From NCBI RefSeq assembly GCF_006539185.1, contig NZ_BJMN01000005.1:186001-250000 (forward strand): 64,000 bases of DNA, read 5' to 3'. Origin of the DNA: Streptomyces gardneri. GTDB taxonomy: Bacteria; Actinomycetota; Actinomycetes; Streptomycetales; Streptomycetaceae. The position numbers and the translations under genes are program-made. Below are positions 28,001 to 35,326 of this stretch, in pieces. A model generated the notes under the pieces. That model saw only the letters and a list, made by a program, of their open reading frames with translations, was not told where the DNA came from and ran no database searches. Within the stretch, counting starts at the first letter, position 1. Each line of letters begins with the position of its first letter.

Positions 28001-30698
28001 CGACCGCACGATGTCCTGGACGTTCCACCCGGACGGCTCGCTGAAGTCGAAGTCCGACGACGGCGCCCCGGTCGGCAGGTCGGTCGTCCTGACCGACAAC
28101 TCCGACAGCCAGAACACCGGTTCCACCGGCACCTGGACCAAGGGCGACCTGGCGGGCCAGCAGGGCTACGACCACCGCACCCACGCCACCGGAACCGGCA
28201 CCGACGCGTTCACCTGGACGCTGAACGTGCCCAAGGACGGCACCTACACCGCGTACGTGAGGTACCCGAAGGTGACGGGTGCGGCCACCACGGCCAAGTA
28301 CACCCTCACCCACGGCACCACCACCGAACCCGCGGTGACCAAGGACCAGAACGCCGCCACCGGCACCTGGGTCCAGCTCGGCTCCTACGCCCTGAAGCAG
28401 GGCGAGGACACCACGCTGAAGCTGGCGCAGAACACGGCCGGCGTGGTCGTGGCCGACGCGGTCAAGCTCGTCCGTTCGATCGCGTCCGACCCGGCCGACA
28501 CCGAGAAGCGGACTTTCACCTACGCGTACGACGTCAACGGCAACCTCACGTCGATCGACGACACGTCCTCCGGCGCCCGCATCGACGCGTACACCGTGGC
28601 CTACACCGGCCTGAACCAGGTCCAGAAGGTCACCGAGGCCCTCGCCGGCCAGGAGAAGAAGTCCACGTCGTACGTGTACGACGCGAACGGCAAGCCGCAG
28701 ACCGTCTCCCACCCGTCGCAGGTCTCGACCTACACGTACGACCTGCGCGAACTGGTCAAGACCGTCTCGGTCGGGAAGACCTCCTCGGACCCCGACCCCA
28801 AGGTGACGTCCTACACGTACACCCCCCGCGGCCAGAAGCTGAAGGAGACCAAGAACAACGGCAACACCGTCGACCACACCTACTTCCTCAACGGTGCGCT
28901 GAAGACGGCCACCGAGAAGAAGGGTTCCGGCACTCTCGTCTCCTCGCACGTCTACGCCTACGACGCCAACGGCAACAAGGCGCAGGACGTCGCGAAGAAG
29001 ATGAACGCCGACAACCACGCGGCGCTGCTCGAGTCGACCACCGACTTCACCTACGACCCGACCGACCGGCTGGCGAAGTCGGTGAAAACCGGTAACGGCG
29101 CGGGGACCGAGACGTACGTCCACGACGACAACGCCAACGTCGTCAGCCAGTCGGTCAAGGGCACGTCCACGACGTTCGCCTACGACCGCAACCGGCTGCT
29201 GAGCGTCGACTCCGGTGGCTCGACGGCGCAGTACACCTACGACCCCTTCGGCCGCCAGGAGACCGTCACCTCGGCCGGCAAGGTCGTCGAACGATCGGTC
29301 TACGACGGCTTCGATCACGTCGTCGAGTCCCAGAAGGCCGACGGCTCGGGTGCGCTGAAGTCCACGAAGTACACCTTCGACCCGCTCGACCGCACCGCCA
29401 CCAAGACGGCGGACGGCAAGAGCACGGACTTCGACTACCTCGGCCTCTCCGGCGAGATCCTGGAGGAGAAGGTCGCCGGCGAGCTGACCAAGTCCTACCA
29501 GTACAGCCCGTGGGGCGAGCGGCTCTCCCAGGTCAAGCACAACACCGACGGGACCGCCGAGGACGGCTACTACGGCTACAACGGCCACACCGACGTCGAG
29601 ACCGTCACCGACAAGAACGGCGACACCACGTCGACGTACGGCTACACCGCCTACGGTTCCGACGACACGTCCGAGTTCACCGGCATCGACAAGCCGGACG
29701 CCGGCGACCCCACGAAGGACGCCTACAACCCCTACCGGTACAACTCCAAGCGCTGGGACGCCCGGTCGGGGACGTACGACATGGGCTTCCGGAGCTACAG
29801 CCCGGGGCTCAACCGGTTCACCAGCCGGGACATGTACAACGGCGCCCTCTCGGACATGGGGCTCGGTACGGACCCCCTCACGGGGAACCGCTACGCCTTC
29901 ACCGGCGGCAACCCCATCAGCCGCGTGGAGCTCGACGGCCACGGCTGGTGGGACGACGCCAAGGACCTGCTCTTCGGCGCCAGCAAGACCGCGGTGAAGA
30001 CGGCCGGCCGGGGCATTCTCACCGCCGGAGAGGTCTTCCTCAACGGCATCGGCTGGAACTCGTCGACCGCACCGTCGGGCTTCGAATCCGAGCCCGGGGA
30101 CGAACCCGATTACGACAAGGGTCTGTTGATCACGCCCGAGGCGACGAAGGAATGGGTTCCCGGTGTGGACCGCCTTCCGTTCACCTCGGACGACTGCTCC
30201 GACAGCAAGACCAGCATGGTGTATTACCAGCCGCTCGACGACAAGCAGAGGGCGACCGGAGTCCAGGCGTGCCTCAACAAGAGCAGCTACGGATACACCG
30301 GATACGATGGTAAAATCCACGGAAATCCCGGTTCCGACATCCAGGGCAGTGGAGTTCCCCGTCCGCAGAATCAGGTGCCCGAGCTCGACCCTCCGGGCAT
30401 GCAGAAGGGAATGAACCGCTCCCACCTCCTGGGCAACCAGCTGGGCGGTTCGGGATGGGACCGGCGTAACCTCGTGCCGCTCTGGGCCACCGCGAATCAG
30501 GTGAAGATGAAGGCGGAGGAGACGAGGGTCGCCAAGATGGTCGAGGCGGGCAACACCGTCTTCTACTCGGTCACTCCGCATTACGTGGACGGCAGGCTGA
30601 GTCCCACCCATCTCACCATCGAGTGGGCGAACATGGACACCGGGGAGTACGAGCCGGGCATGACGATCTGGAACACTCCGACCGGCGAGATGCCCTAG
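22092..30698 (+). CDS. Secreted RHS/YD-repeat polymorphic toxin with C-terminal endonuclease domain
   Basis: A 2,868-residue protein. A signal peptide (about residues 1-37, ending MAHA) is followed by two DNRLRE-like beta-sandwich segments (about 317-415 and 755-930), golvesin-like domains near 460-560 and 1995-2130, and YD repeats from about 1220 to 2590 (many Y-D-x-x-G-x units). The RHS core boundary is YNPYRYNSKRWDARSGTYDMG then PISRVELDGHG. The variable tip (about 2618-2868) ends in a nonspecific endonuclease fold with MNRSHLLGNQLGG (His2778 as likely base), NLVPLW and AN residues for metal. The family delivers nuclease toxins to competitors; export here would be Sec-dependent. The immunity gene follows. 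Confidence 0.92.
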   Translation: MKGTDVKVGSRGLISCLVISTVVSTALPQMAHAAPAPAPASSPEGDKAAASGNLEIPTRQKLPRGKAVAPAQRVKELTSRRTSTARYWQLSDGRIEAELSAEPLSYRSGGEWKPIDTEVEATDAKGFDFANTTNEGRSWFGERSGKLLRFASPEGRAVTLGLDGRDRPLAPAAEGSKVVYKDAVGAADLEYLVGRGEVKENIVLTERPDGPVTYVFTLDTEGLVPKEREDGSIAFYGELPNTPVMVIPAPYMTDARKDQGSPTGGTYSADVTQKLTRDGDAWKLTVTPSRKWLDAKERTYPVRIDPTVTIAPNAAASQDTMVLSDQPAVNFNNTWKLSAGKTDTGIARSLVKFPLTGIPAGTTIDAARLELYYDQVHTTNGNDVTMEAHRATGAWDEATATWANTSALSGELSGTTVQIDDGDTGTAAVGEWPKATTTGGAAVNDDFAYNKNTATGESHTWQPRIQETASYRVEARFPAASDGATAAPYTVTHRDGTANLTLNQSGATAAWKPLSSSQYYFSAGNAGKIVLGDTGSSTTRNIADALRLVNPAQIVKNVGEYNAWHKFPVTDTVQKWVSGTAANHGFVIQAASDTNAATLTGGPRYEAGDGSDYGGETSTIPRLTVTYGKTGTTLDSPTVVHSTGPELSWKAYANNTGDADLDIAEYQLHRSTQQTFTPSAATLIAPVPASLTSYTDTTAVPTPDSSASEIGKSYYYQLAVKTKDGQLLGSPTRVVGIPKAGRTMKIIQGAQGGVTDTTLSSQQPTTNQDTIQSWSVGQKWLSVGNNSTTYGKTRAALKFPTTSIPSTATVLDSKMYLWGAETTTATDGAVYELHGLNRDFDETTATWNNANATTAWTAAGGDMSATVSDTVAQVSEVGRHWWDATGLTQNWVKTPTANKGVAVRLKDESATGPQERTLFLSAEAADEQLRPYIQVIYVDSTTEDTYYAPTTPARMTPNSTYTVEFTVTNTTATAWAAGERELSYTWKLPDGTDVTTGGNQLETPVPALLPGKSATVQAQVATAINSGSGNKRTEYVLGWDTRKTSDGSWLSAGTGGIAPLKQNVTIEDPTSNTLGLEKFYAYTGKNTGAGSSVMNNLSSGNSVWSYNAFNNPGRGLNTFARFSYNSLDTSDTVMGHGWSAQVSGPVRLGAGLDFHPNPNPTEVRLPDGDGTTHVFRWDAAAGAWKAPAGVHFKLTMKAGLDCKPTKDPVPDAWTMTRPDGTRFLFGCDGYLTSVIDRNGNTETFTYEERKSNNKPTKFLKYVTDPAGRQTLTLDYYDKGETGFSKVVDHIQSMTDVSGRKVVFEYDDKALLTKITDGVGSSQPKVFGFTYDATQGNKNVKLVKVTDPRSNATSLDYYAPSEGDFPARYHWWTQTFTDRLGGDTGFTYAENTTNTAFLDTRVTDAENHSTAYVTDDFGRAVQSTNAKSQTSKMSWDADNNVTVLEEVNGARTAYCYDTKTGYPRWQLNAEAIKAAGGNVPDAATTCVADTTKWPAGSTRYTYQTRVDGYAADLVRKTSPLGNAWAFGYDAFGNLKTVTDPKGVATTSVAGDYTTSYEYDSHGQLTKATDANGNPSTSADFGPTGYPATMTDALGKSTTFVYDERGQVTQLTDALGKRTTQTYDVYGRPLVSTVPKDQNAGVLITSPAPVYDANDNVTESRSPNGAVSTAVYDKADQVTTATAPANNNAGTDRKTAYVYDKVGNLLTTTEPKGVATTTVANDFVTTNAYDEIYQLTDVTNASGDKISYTYDNVGNVTKVVDPKKNATADASDYTSKTEYDLNHRPVKAIDAAGTFTTTEYDKDSRVVATVDQENARTEVTYDERGSRTQVKAPYDGSTYRISMFEYDQVGNTTKAITPRGVNTPAADDFTARTTYDALNRPVRKYQPYDPADARYNKPDVYSETSYDAVGRVAKTSLPPSEGQTVRNDTTFAYYDNGLTKASTDPWDIVTSYDYDELGKQTKRTLTAAGGDTDRTMSWTFHPDGSLKSKSDDGAPVGRSVVLTDNSDSQNTGSTGTWTKGDLAGQQGYDHRTHATGTGTDAFTWTLNVPKDGTYTAYVRYPKVTGAATTAKYTLTHGTTTEPAVTKDQNAATGTWVQLGSYALKQGEDTTLKLAQNTAGVVVADAVKLVRSIASDPADTEKRTFTYAYDVNGNLTSIDDTSSGARIDAYTVAYTGLNQVQKVTEALAGQEKKSTSYVYDANGKPQTVSHPSQVSTYTYDLRELVKTVSVGKTSSDPDPKVTSYTYTPRGQKLKETKNNGNTVDHTYFLNGALKTATEKKGSGTLVSSHVYAYDANGNKAQDVAKKMNADNHAALLESTTDFTYDPTDRLAKSVKTGNGAGTETYVHDDNANVVSQSVKGTSTTFAYDRNRLLSVDSGGSTAQYTYDPFGRQETVTSAGKVVERSVYDGFDHVVESQKADGSGALKSTKYTFDPLDRTATKTADGKSTDFDYLGLSGEILEEKVAGELTKSYQYSPWGERLSQVKHNTDGTAEDGYYGYNGHTDVETVTDKNGDTTSTYGYTAYGSDDTSEFTGIDKPDAGDPTKDAYNPYRYNSKRWDARSGTYDMGFRSYSPGLNRFTSRDMYNGALSDMGLGTDPLTGNRYAFTGGNPISRVELDGHGWWDDAKDLLFGASKTAVKTAGRGILTAGEVFLNGIGWNSSTAPSGFESEPGDEPDYDKGLLITPEATKEWVPGVDRLPFTSDDCSDSKTSMVYYQPLDDKQRATGVQACLNKSSYGYTGYDGKIHGNPGSDIQGSGVPRPQNQVPELDPPGMQKGMNRSHLLGNQLGGSGWDRRNLVPLWATANQVKMKAEETRVAKMVEAGNTVFYSVTPHYVDGRLSPTHLTIEWANMDTGEYEPGMTIWNTPTGEMP

Positions 30699-30745
30699 CC
30701 GCGTCCCATGACAACCGAAACGACAACTGAATAGTCTTCGCATTC

Positions 30746-30783
30746 CGGTGTGGGTGGGCTTCGCGAGAAGTCCGCCCACACCG
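30746..30783 (+). terminator. Hairpin between toxin and immunity genes
   Basis: Imperfect 16-base arms (from CGGTGTGGG to CCCACACCG) around CGCGAG. It lies 48 bases after the toxin stop and 32 bases before the immunity start, so it could end or attenuate the long RHS transcript. Confidence 0.45.
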
Positions 30784-30814
30784 CTCGTCTCCCCTCCTCA
30801 GGAAAGGCCGTCGC

Positions 30815-31351
30815 ATGTGGGTACAGAAATTGCTGGATTTCACCGGATGGGAGTCCCTGGAAATCCAGGAGGACTGGGACCGTGTCGAGGAAGAGCTGCA
30901 GTGCGCCTTGCCGGACGACTACAAGGAGCTGTACCGCGTCTTCGGCGGCGGAGTCTTCGGCGACGCCGTCTTCTTCTACGGTCGTGACGAGAACGCCGTG
31001 TTCGACCTCATGACGCAGTGGCGGGTCGCGCTCTCCACCGACCGCGCGTACGCGGAGGACGGGGTGTTCATGATGGAGCCGTACTCCGTCTACGCGCCGG
31101 GCGGTGAAGGGGTCCTGCAGTGGGGGGCCACGGAATGGGGCGACCAGTACTTCTGGCTCCTCGACGCCAAGAACCCCGGCGTGTATCCGGTACTCGCGCG
31201 GGCCGAGGGCTCGAACGAGTGGAAGAGGTACGACGTGTCGACGGCCGAGTTCCTTGCCCGGGTCCTCTCGGACGCGGAGTTTCAGCCGTTCGGGGTGAGC
31301 CGGTTCTCCCTGGACCCGTCCTTCGCGTACGGCTCCGAACCGGAGGCGTGA
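30815..31351 (+). CDS. SMI1/KNR4 (SUKH) family immunity protein
   Basis: A 178-residue acidic, Trp/Phe-rich protein. The SUKH pattern is visible: an N-terminal helix with DWDRVEEELQCALPDDYKELYR, then VFGGGVFGD, YAPGGEGVLQWGATEWGDQYFWLL and the C-terminal helix TAEFLARVL. SUKH proteins neutralise toxins of contact-dependent and RHS systems by direct binding. The ATG has AGGAAAGG upstream. Its place immediately after the RHS nuclease makes it the cognate antitoxin. The last 70 bases overlap the convergent membrane-protein gene. Confidence 0.88.
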   Translation: MWVQKLLDFTGWESLEIQEDWDRVEEELQCALPDDYKELYRVFGGGVFGDAVFFYGRDENAVFDLMTQWRVALSTDRAYAEDGVFMMEPYSVYAPGGEGVLQWGATEWGDQYFWLLDAKNPGVYPVLARAEGSNEWKRYDVSTAEFLARVLSDAEFQPFGVSRFSLDPSFAYGSEPEA

Positions 31352-32139
31352 CCCTGCTCCGACCGGTTCGAGCCGCCCTTCGGTCCCGCTGACGGCCCGT
31401 TCGCGGACCGCGATGCCGGGCCAGCCGGGTCCTTCTTCCCGCCCCGCGGAGGGGCGGACGGCTTTGATCCCTCGGAGAGCCGCCCCTTCGCCAGAGCCCG
31501 CGCGCAGTACGCGTCGATCAGCGAGTCGCCGCCGGCTTCCGCGGCGAGTCGTTGCCAGGCCGCGGAGTTGTGCGAGGGGTCGGTCTCGCCCTTCGCGCGG
31601 TGGCGAAGCTGTTTCTGGCACAGGGACTTGAAGCCGTCGGCATGTCCCGGCTCATGGGGGAGTTCCCGCACGGTGGCGTGACCGGAGGCGGCGGGAAGCG
31701 ACGGAGGGGCGGGTCGCGGCACCGGGGCGGAGGAGGGGCGCGAGCCGGGGAGTGACGCCGAGCTGGGAGACGGTGTACGGGTGGCGGGGGCGGGCTTCCC
31801 GGAGGACTGGTCGGCTTCGGCGGGCAGAGGGGTCGACGCCACGGCGACGCCGCTCAGAGAGAGCCCGGCGAGCGCGGCACCCACGTAGGTGCGCAGGGGG
31901 AAACGCGAGGACGCGGCCGCACGGCGCGGGCGCCAGTCGTCCGAAGGGCGCGGAGGGGCGTCGAGAGCGCCGGAATCCCGAGCCGCGCGGAACGCCATGA
32001 GGGCTTCGGCCTCGGCGCCGGCGGCGGCAGCGGCAGCGGTGGAGGGCGGGGACGCGGGGACGAGGGCCTCGGTGAGAAGACGCTCGACATCGGGGTCCGG
32101 GGCGGAGGACGGGAGGGCCGCGGCAGGGCGCTCAGTCAT
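31282..32139 (-). CDS. Single-TM protein paired with ECF sigma factor (possible anti-sigma)
   Basis: A 285-residue protein. The cytoplasmic N-terminus (1-80, with DPDVERLLTEALVP) is followed by one membrane segment (about 85-105, TYVGAALAGLSLSGVAVAS), a Ser/Pro-rich linker, and an outer region with FKSLCQKQLRHRAKG and LIDAYCARALAKG. It starts inside the sigma gene stop (8-base overlap), so the two are co-translated. Position suggests it restrains that sigma factor, but it lacks a visible zinc-binding anti-sigma motif. Its 3' end is antisense to the immunity gene. Confidence 0.7.
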   Translation of the reverse strand: MTERPAAALPSSAPDPDVERLLTEALVPASPPSTAAAAAAGAEAEALMAFRAARDSGALDAPPRPSDDWRPRRAAASSRFPLRTYVGAALAGLSLSGVAVASTPLPAEADQSSGKPAPATRTPSPSSASLPGSRPSSAPVPRPAPPSLPAASGHATVRELPHEPGHADGFKSLCQKQLRHRAKGETDPSHNSAAWQRLAAEAGGDSLIDAYCARALAKGRLSEGSKPSAPPRGGKKDPAGPASRSANGPSAGPKGGSNRSEQGHASGSEPYAKDGSRENRLTPNG

Positions 32140-32839
32140 CGAGTCCTCCAGGGGTCGGCACTACGGGCGGTTGTCGGGCGAACGGACGGAGATCGGACGG
32201 ACGGGGATCGGACGGGGAGCCGGACTCGCTGTCGGTGATCTCCCTGTCCCTTAAGGAGAGACGCTGGCGCAGGGTCGCCAGTCCCCGGCTCACGGCCATC
32301 CGCACGGCGCCGGGGCGCTTTCCGAGGATGCGGGCGGCCGACGGGTTGTCGAGGCCGACGATCGTCGTGAGGAGGACGGCCTCCGCCTGGCTCCGCGGCA
32401 GTTCGGCGAGCTGGGCCAGCACCCGTTCGGTGGCGAGGGCCTGGAACGCCTGGTCATCGGTGAGGTCGGGGGAGGCGGGATGGGGCAGGTCGTCCAGCTC
32501 GGTGGAGGACTTCCGGGGACGGACCTTCTGACGCCGCAGCAGGTCGAGGGCCCGGTGGCGGGCTATGGAAACGGTCCAGGCCCGAAAGCCCGCTCCGTCG
32601 CCGCGGAAGCGTCCCAGGTCACGCGCGATCTCCAGCCAGGCCGTGGCGCACACGTCCTCGGCCTCGTCGCCGACGAGTCCCCGCAGGTAGCCGATGAGAA
32701 GGGGATTGACCAGGCGGTAGGCGCGAGTGAAACCGTCCTCGTCGCCCTGTTGAGCCCGTCTCACCGCCTCCTCGAGTTCCCTGTCGTGGGCCCCGCCGTC
32801 CCGACTCCCGTACCCGGATGCCGGTTGCTGCTGGTGCAC
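32132..32839 (-). CDS. ECF-type RNA polymerase sigma factor
   Basis: A 235-residue protein. Region 2 (about 45-115) has LVGDEAEDVCATAWLEIARDLGRF then FRAWTVSIARHRALDLLRR. Region 4 (about 150-200) has LAELPRSQAEAVLLTTIVGLDNPSAARILG then AVRMAVSRGLATLRQRL. The start is GTG at 32839 with GAGGAA about 14 bases upstream; the longer frame upstream lacks sigma similarity. It is followed by the overlapping membrane-protein gene. The regulon is unknown. Confidence 0.9.
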   Translation of the reverse strand: MHQQQPASGYGSRDGGAHDRELEEAVRRAQQGDEDGFTRAYRLVNPLLIGYLRGLVGDEAEDVCATAWLEIARDLGRFRGDGAGFRAWTVSIARHRALDLLRRQKVRPRKSSTELDDLPHPASPDLTDDQAFQALATERVLAQLAELPRSQAEAVLLTTIVGLDNPSAARILGKRPGAVRMAVSRGLATLRQRLSLRDREITDSESGSPSDPRPSDLRPFARQPPVVPTPGGLDD

Positions 32840-32943
32840 CCCTGAATCCCATTCCTCGCGTCTTCCTCGCACCCCCGGCCGAGCCGGGTGATCTTCCCGC
32901 ACAGGACTATCACAGCGATGCACAGGCCGAGTGAGGGGGCGGT

Positions 32944-33495
32944 TCAGACCCGGGTGCGCCTGGCGCGGGAGCGGCCGGGGAGGGTCATGTAGAAGTCGTA
33001 CAGGGATTCCGAGGGGCCGAGCCGGTAGCGGTTCTCGACCGTGGAGAGCGGGCTGCGTATGCGTCCGTCCGGCATCCGCACCCCCACCCGCTGGCCGAAG
33101 TACTCGCGCTGGGAGGCGTCCAGATCCACCCATACCGCGCCCGCCTGCCGCACCAGGACCTCGCCGACGTACGAGCCGAGCCCGAAGAGCAGCGGCGGCG
33201 GTGTCTCGGCCCGCATGTCACCGTCCCGGCGCAGACCGTCGATGAGGAAGTCCACCACGCGCAGACTCGCGATCGAGTAGTCCAGCGGGAGCGGGCCGTG
33301 GGCGGTGAGGGAGCGGCGGACGGCGAGGGCTCTGAGGAGCCCCGCGGAGTGCCGCGGCATCTCCGCCGCCGTGACGCGGCCCGCGCCGCGGGCAGCGGGC
33401 CTGCCGCTGATCGCCGCGGTGCCGCCGCGCGCCGCCGTACTGCCGCCGTGCGCGGCGGTGATGCCGTGCGCCGCGGTGCTGCCGTGTCGATGCAT
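32944..33495 (-). CDS. Conserved actinobacterial protein of unknown function
   Basis: A 183-residue protein. The N-terminal 40 residues are a degenerate repeat of TAA[HR]G units. The conserved part contains LPLDYSIASLRVVDFLIDGLRR, LFGLGSYVGEVLVRQAGAVWVDLD, REYFGQRVGVRMPDGRIRSPLS and ESLYDFYMTLPGR. This resembles a Streptomyces family sometimes labelled DUF6278; I give no function. The ATG at 33495 follows AGGGGCGGG; a start at the later MPRHSAG methionine (about 33387) would omit the repeat. Confidence 0.65.
   Translation of the reverse strand: MHRHGSTAAHGITAAHGGSTAARGGTAAISGRPAARGAGRVTAAEMPRHSAGLLRALAVRRSLTAHGPLPLDYSIASLRVVDFLIDGLRRDGDMRAETPPPLLFGLGSYVGEVLVRQAGAVWVDLDASQREYFGQRVGVRMPDGRIRSPLSTVENRYRLGPSESLYDFYMTLPGRSRARRTRV
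33412..33489. repeat. Degenerate 18-21-base tandem repeat inside a gene
   Basis: Four adjacent GCC/GCG-rich units of 18-21 bases encode the TAA[HR]G repeats at the N-terminus of the overlapping minus-strand protein. It could expand or contract by slippage. Confidence 0.5.
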
Positions 33496-33645
33496 ACCCG
33501 CCCCTGGGAGTCGAGGGGGAACCGACGGTTTCGGTTCCCTCGCTACCTGAGCGGGCGAAGGCCCGGAAGTGTCACACACGACCCGTGCGGCAGAGTGGGA
33601 CCCATTGGGTCCCCGACACCTACGTCGGCGCCCCGCGGCACCTGG

Positions 33646-33750
33646 AACACGCCGTCGTTGCGTGTCCTGGAGAAGCTCGACTTCGAGGGGGACCACCTCT
33701 CGATGGAGGAGAACGGCGAAGTGGTGTGGCTCACCCGCTCGTTGCCGTGA
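33646..33750 (+). pseudogene. C-terminal relic of a GNAT acetyltransferase
   Basis: The frame NTPSLRVLEKLDFEGDHL followed by GEVVWLTRSLP and a stop matches the last 35 or so residues of GNAT acetyltransferases (typically N-x-x-S-x-R-V-L-E-K-L-G-F). The upstream acetyl-CoA-binding part is absent in all three frames, so this is a decayed fragment. Its 3' end overlaps the PadR gene by 20 bases. Confidence 0.55.
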
Positions 33751-34288
33751 CGTCCTGGCCGTCGGAGGCGTCCAGGGCGGCGATCGTGTCGTGCAGCCAG
33801 GCGAGTTCGGCCCGGGACGTCGCCCGGGCGATCAGGAGGATGCCGCTGCGGAAGGGGTCGGTGATCCGCTCGGCGTCGAGCGGCCCGGCCTCGTCGTAGA
33901 AGAAGCTCGCGGGCTCTTCGAGGAAGGCGAGGCGCCGGCGGAGCACGGCGGCCTGCCCGGCGGGGTCGTCGAGGTGGCGGAGGAAGGCCAGCACGGTGAA
34001 CCAGCGGTTCTCGTCGCTGATGTCCAGCTGCTCGGGTGTGCGGAGCCGTTCGAGCAGCGCCGTCACCCCGGCCGGGGTGAGGTGCAGGGTGTGCCGGGGT
34101 GCGGCGGTCGATCCGGGCTCGGTCTCGCGGACGAGCAGTCCGTCGGCTTCGAGGCGTTTGATCGCCGGGTAGAGGGTGCCGTCACTGAGCGGGCGGATGT
34201 GGCCGGTCAGCGCGGCCAGGTGCCGGCGCAGTTCGTAGCCGTGCATCGGCCGGTCCCGAAGGAACCCGAGGATCGCGAGCTTGAGCAT
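33731..34288 (-). CDS. PadR-family transcriptional regulator
   Basis: A 185-residue protein. The PadR winged helix (residues 1-75) contains MLKLAILGFLRDRPMHGYEL and SDGTLYPAIKRLEADGLLVRETE. A Vir-C-like helical domain (about 95-180) supplies dimerisation. It is divergent from an alpha/beta hydrolase gene with a strong inverted-repeat operator between them, so it likely represses itself and that gene. ATG at 34288. The ligand is unknown. Confidence 0.92.
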   Translation of the reverse strand: MLKLAILGFLRDRPMHGYELRRHLAALTGHIRPLSDGTLYPAIKRLEADGLLVRETEPGSTAAPRHTLHLTPAGVTALLERLRTPEQLDISDENRWFTVLAFLRHLDDPAGQAAVLRRRLAFLEEPASFFYDEAGPLDAERITDPFRSGILLIARATSRAELAWLHDTIAALDASDGQDVTATSG

Positions 34289-34317
34289 GGGCCCATGGTG
34301 ACAGAACCGGCGAGGCG

Positions 34318-34360
34318 TCGAGGTATATCGATACCGCTATACCTCGATGCCGAGGTATCG
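34318..34360. promoter_or_regulatory. Candidate PadR operator
   Basis: Perfect 10-base arms TCGAGGTATA (34318-34327) and TATACCTCGA (34338-34347) with a 10-base spacer. A third half-site, CGAGGTAT, lies at 34351-34358. The block sits between the divergent PadR and hydrolase starts in an AT-rich island. Confidence 0.65.
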
Positions 34361-34393
34361 TCTGACTGTCAGCCCACGAGCAAGGAGTCGGCC

Positions 34394-35161
34394 ATGCGCC
34401 ATGCCCCCGTGACACCGAACGGCGACCTGATCCGCTGGGTGGAGATCCCCGGCGCCGAGCCCACCCGGCTCTACCTGCACGGACTCGGCGCCACGTCGCC
34501 GGTCTACTGGTCCGCGGCCGCCGCGCACCCCCTGCTGACCGGCCGCCGGTCCCTGCTGCTCGATCTGCTCGGCTTCGGCATCAGCGACCGCCCCACGGAT
34601 TTCTCCTACACGCTGGAGGCGCACGCGGACGCCGTGGCGGCGGCGCTGGAGGCCGCCGACGTGACGGACGCCGAGGTCGTCGCGCACAGCCTGGGCGGGG
34701 CCGTGGCGATCCTGCTCGCCGCCCGGCACCCACGGCTCGTCGCGAACCTGGTCCTCGTGGACTCCGTCCTGGACCCGTCCCCGCCGGAGCCCACCCCCGG
34801 CAGCAGCGGGATCGCGGCCTACACGGAGGAGGAGTTCCTCGCCCACGGCTGGCAGCGCACCGAGGAGCGGGTCGGTCCGTTCTGGTGGTCCACGATGCGC
34901 CTCGCGGGCCGCGAAGCCCTCTACCGCACCACGGTCCACCGCACCCGCGGGACCTCGCCCACCCTGCGTGAGCAGCTGGCGGGCCTGTCCGTCCCCCGCA
35001 CCTGCCTCCACCCGGAGGCCGACGGCGAACCCGCGGACGCGGCGGGCCTGCGCGCCTCGGGCGTGACCGTCCGGGCGATCCCCGACTGCGGCCACAACAT
35101 CATGTTCGACAACCCCGAAGCGTTCGCGCGCGCGGTCACCGACGCGCTGAACGGCGGCTGA
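34394..35161 (+). CDS. Alpha/beta hydrolase
   Basis: A 255-residue protein. Oxyanion-region motif YLHGLGATSPVYW, nucleophile elbow AHSLGGA with Ser99, and the terminal His in DCGHNIMFDNPEAFA mark the catalytic triad; the acid is probably in the PEADGEPAD segment. The lack of a signal peptide means a cytoplasmic esterase or lipase-like enzyme. The ATG at 34394 has AAGGAG 6 bases upstream. It is likely controlled by the divergent PadR protein. The substrate is unknown. Confidence 0.9.
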   Translation: MRHAPVTPNGDLIRWVEIPGAEPTRLYLHGLGATSPVYWSAAAAHPLLTGRRSLLLDLLGFGISDRPTDFSYTLEAHADAVAAALEAADVTDAEVVAHSLGGAVAILLAARHPRLVANLVLVDSVLDPSPPEPTPGSSGIAAYTEEEFLAHGWQRTEERVGPFWWSTMRLAGREALYRTTVHRTRGTSPTLREQLAGLSVPRTCLHPEADGEPADAAGLRASGVTVRAIPDCGHNIMFDNPEAFARAVTDALNGG

Positions 35162-35326
35162 CGCCGGCCGACGTCGGATCCGGCCTGGAGGCGACCGGCC
35201 CCGCACTCTCCTTCTCAGGGCGGCCACCTGTCGTGGCGTCAATTCTGTTGCCGTCCTTGTCGACGGCGGTCTACCGTCGGCCGGTCCCGCACCGCTCGTG
35301 CCCCGCTCCCGCCCCGGAGACCGCCC

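Noticed and set aside
21981..30779. A 2,932-codon open frame on the minus strand covering the whole RHS gene
   Set aside because: It is the codon-phase mirror of the RHS gene in GC-rich DNA. The plus strand has a signal peptide, YD repeats and a nuclease domain, while the antisense translation is Val/Gly/Arg-rich low complexity with no domain.
35162..35326. Possible promoter or small RNA between hydrolase and GNAT genes
   Set aside because: Only weak matches to promoter elements and no stable structure beyond ordinary GC-rich folding.
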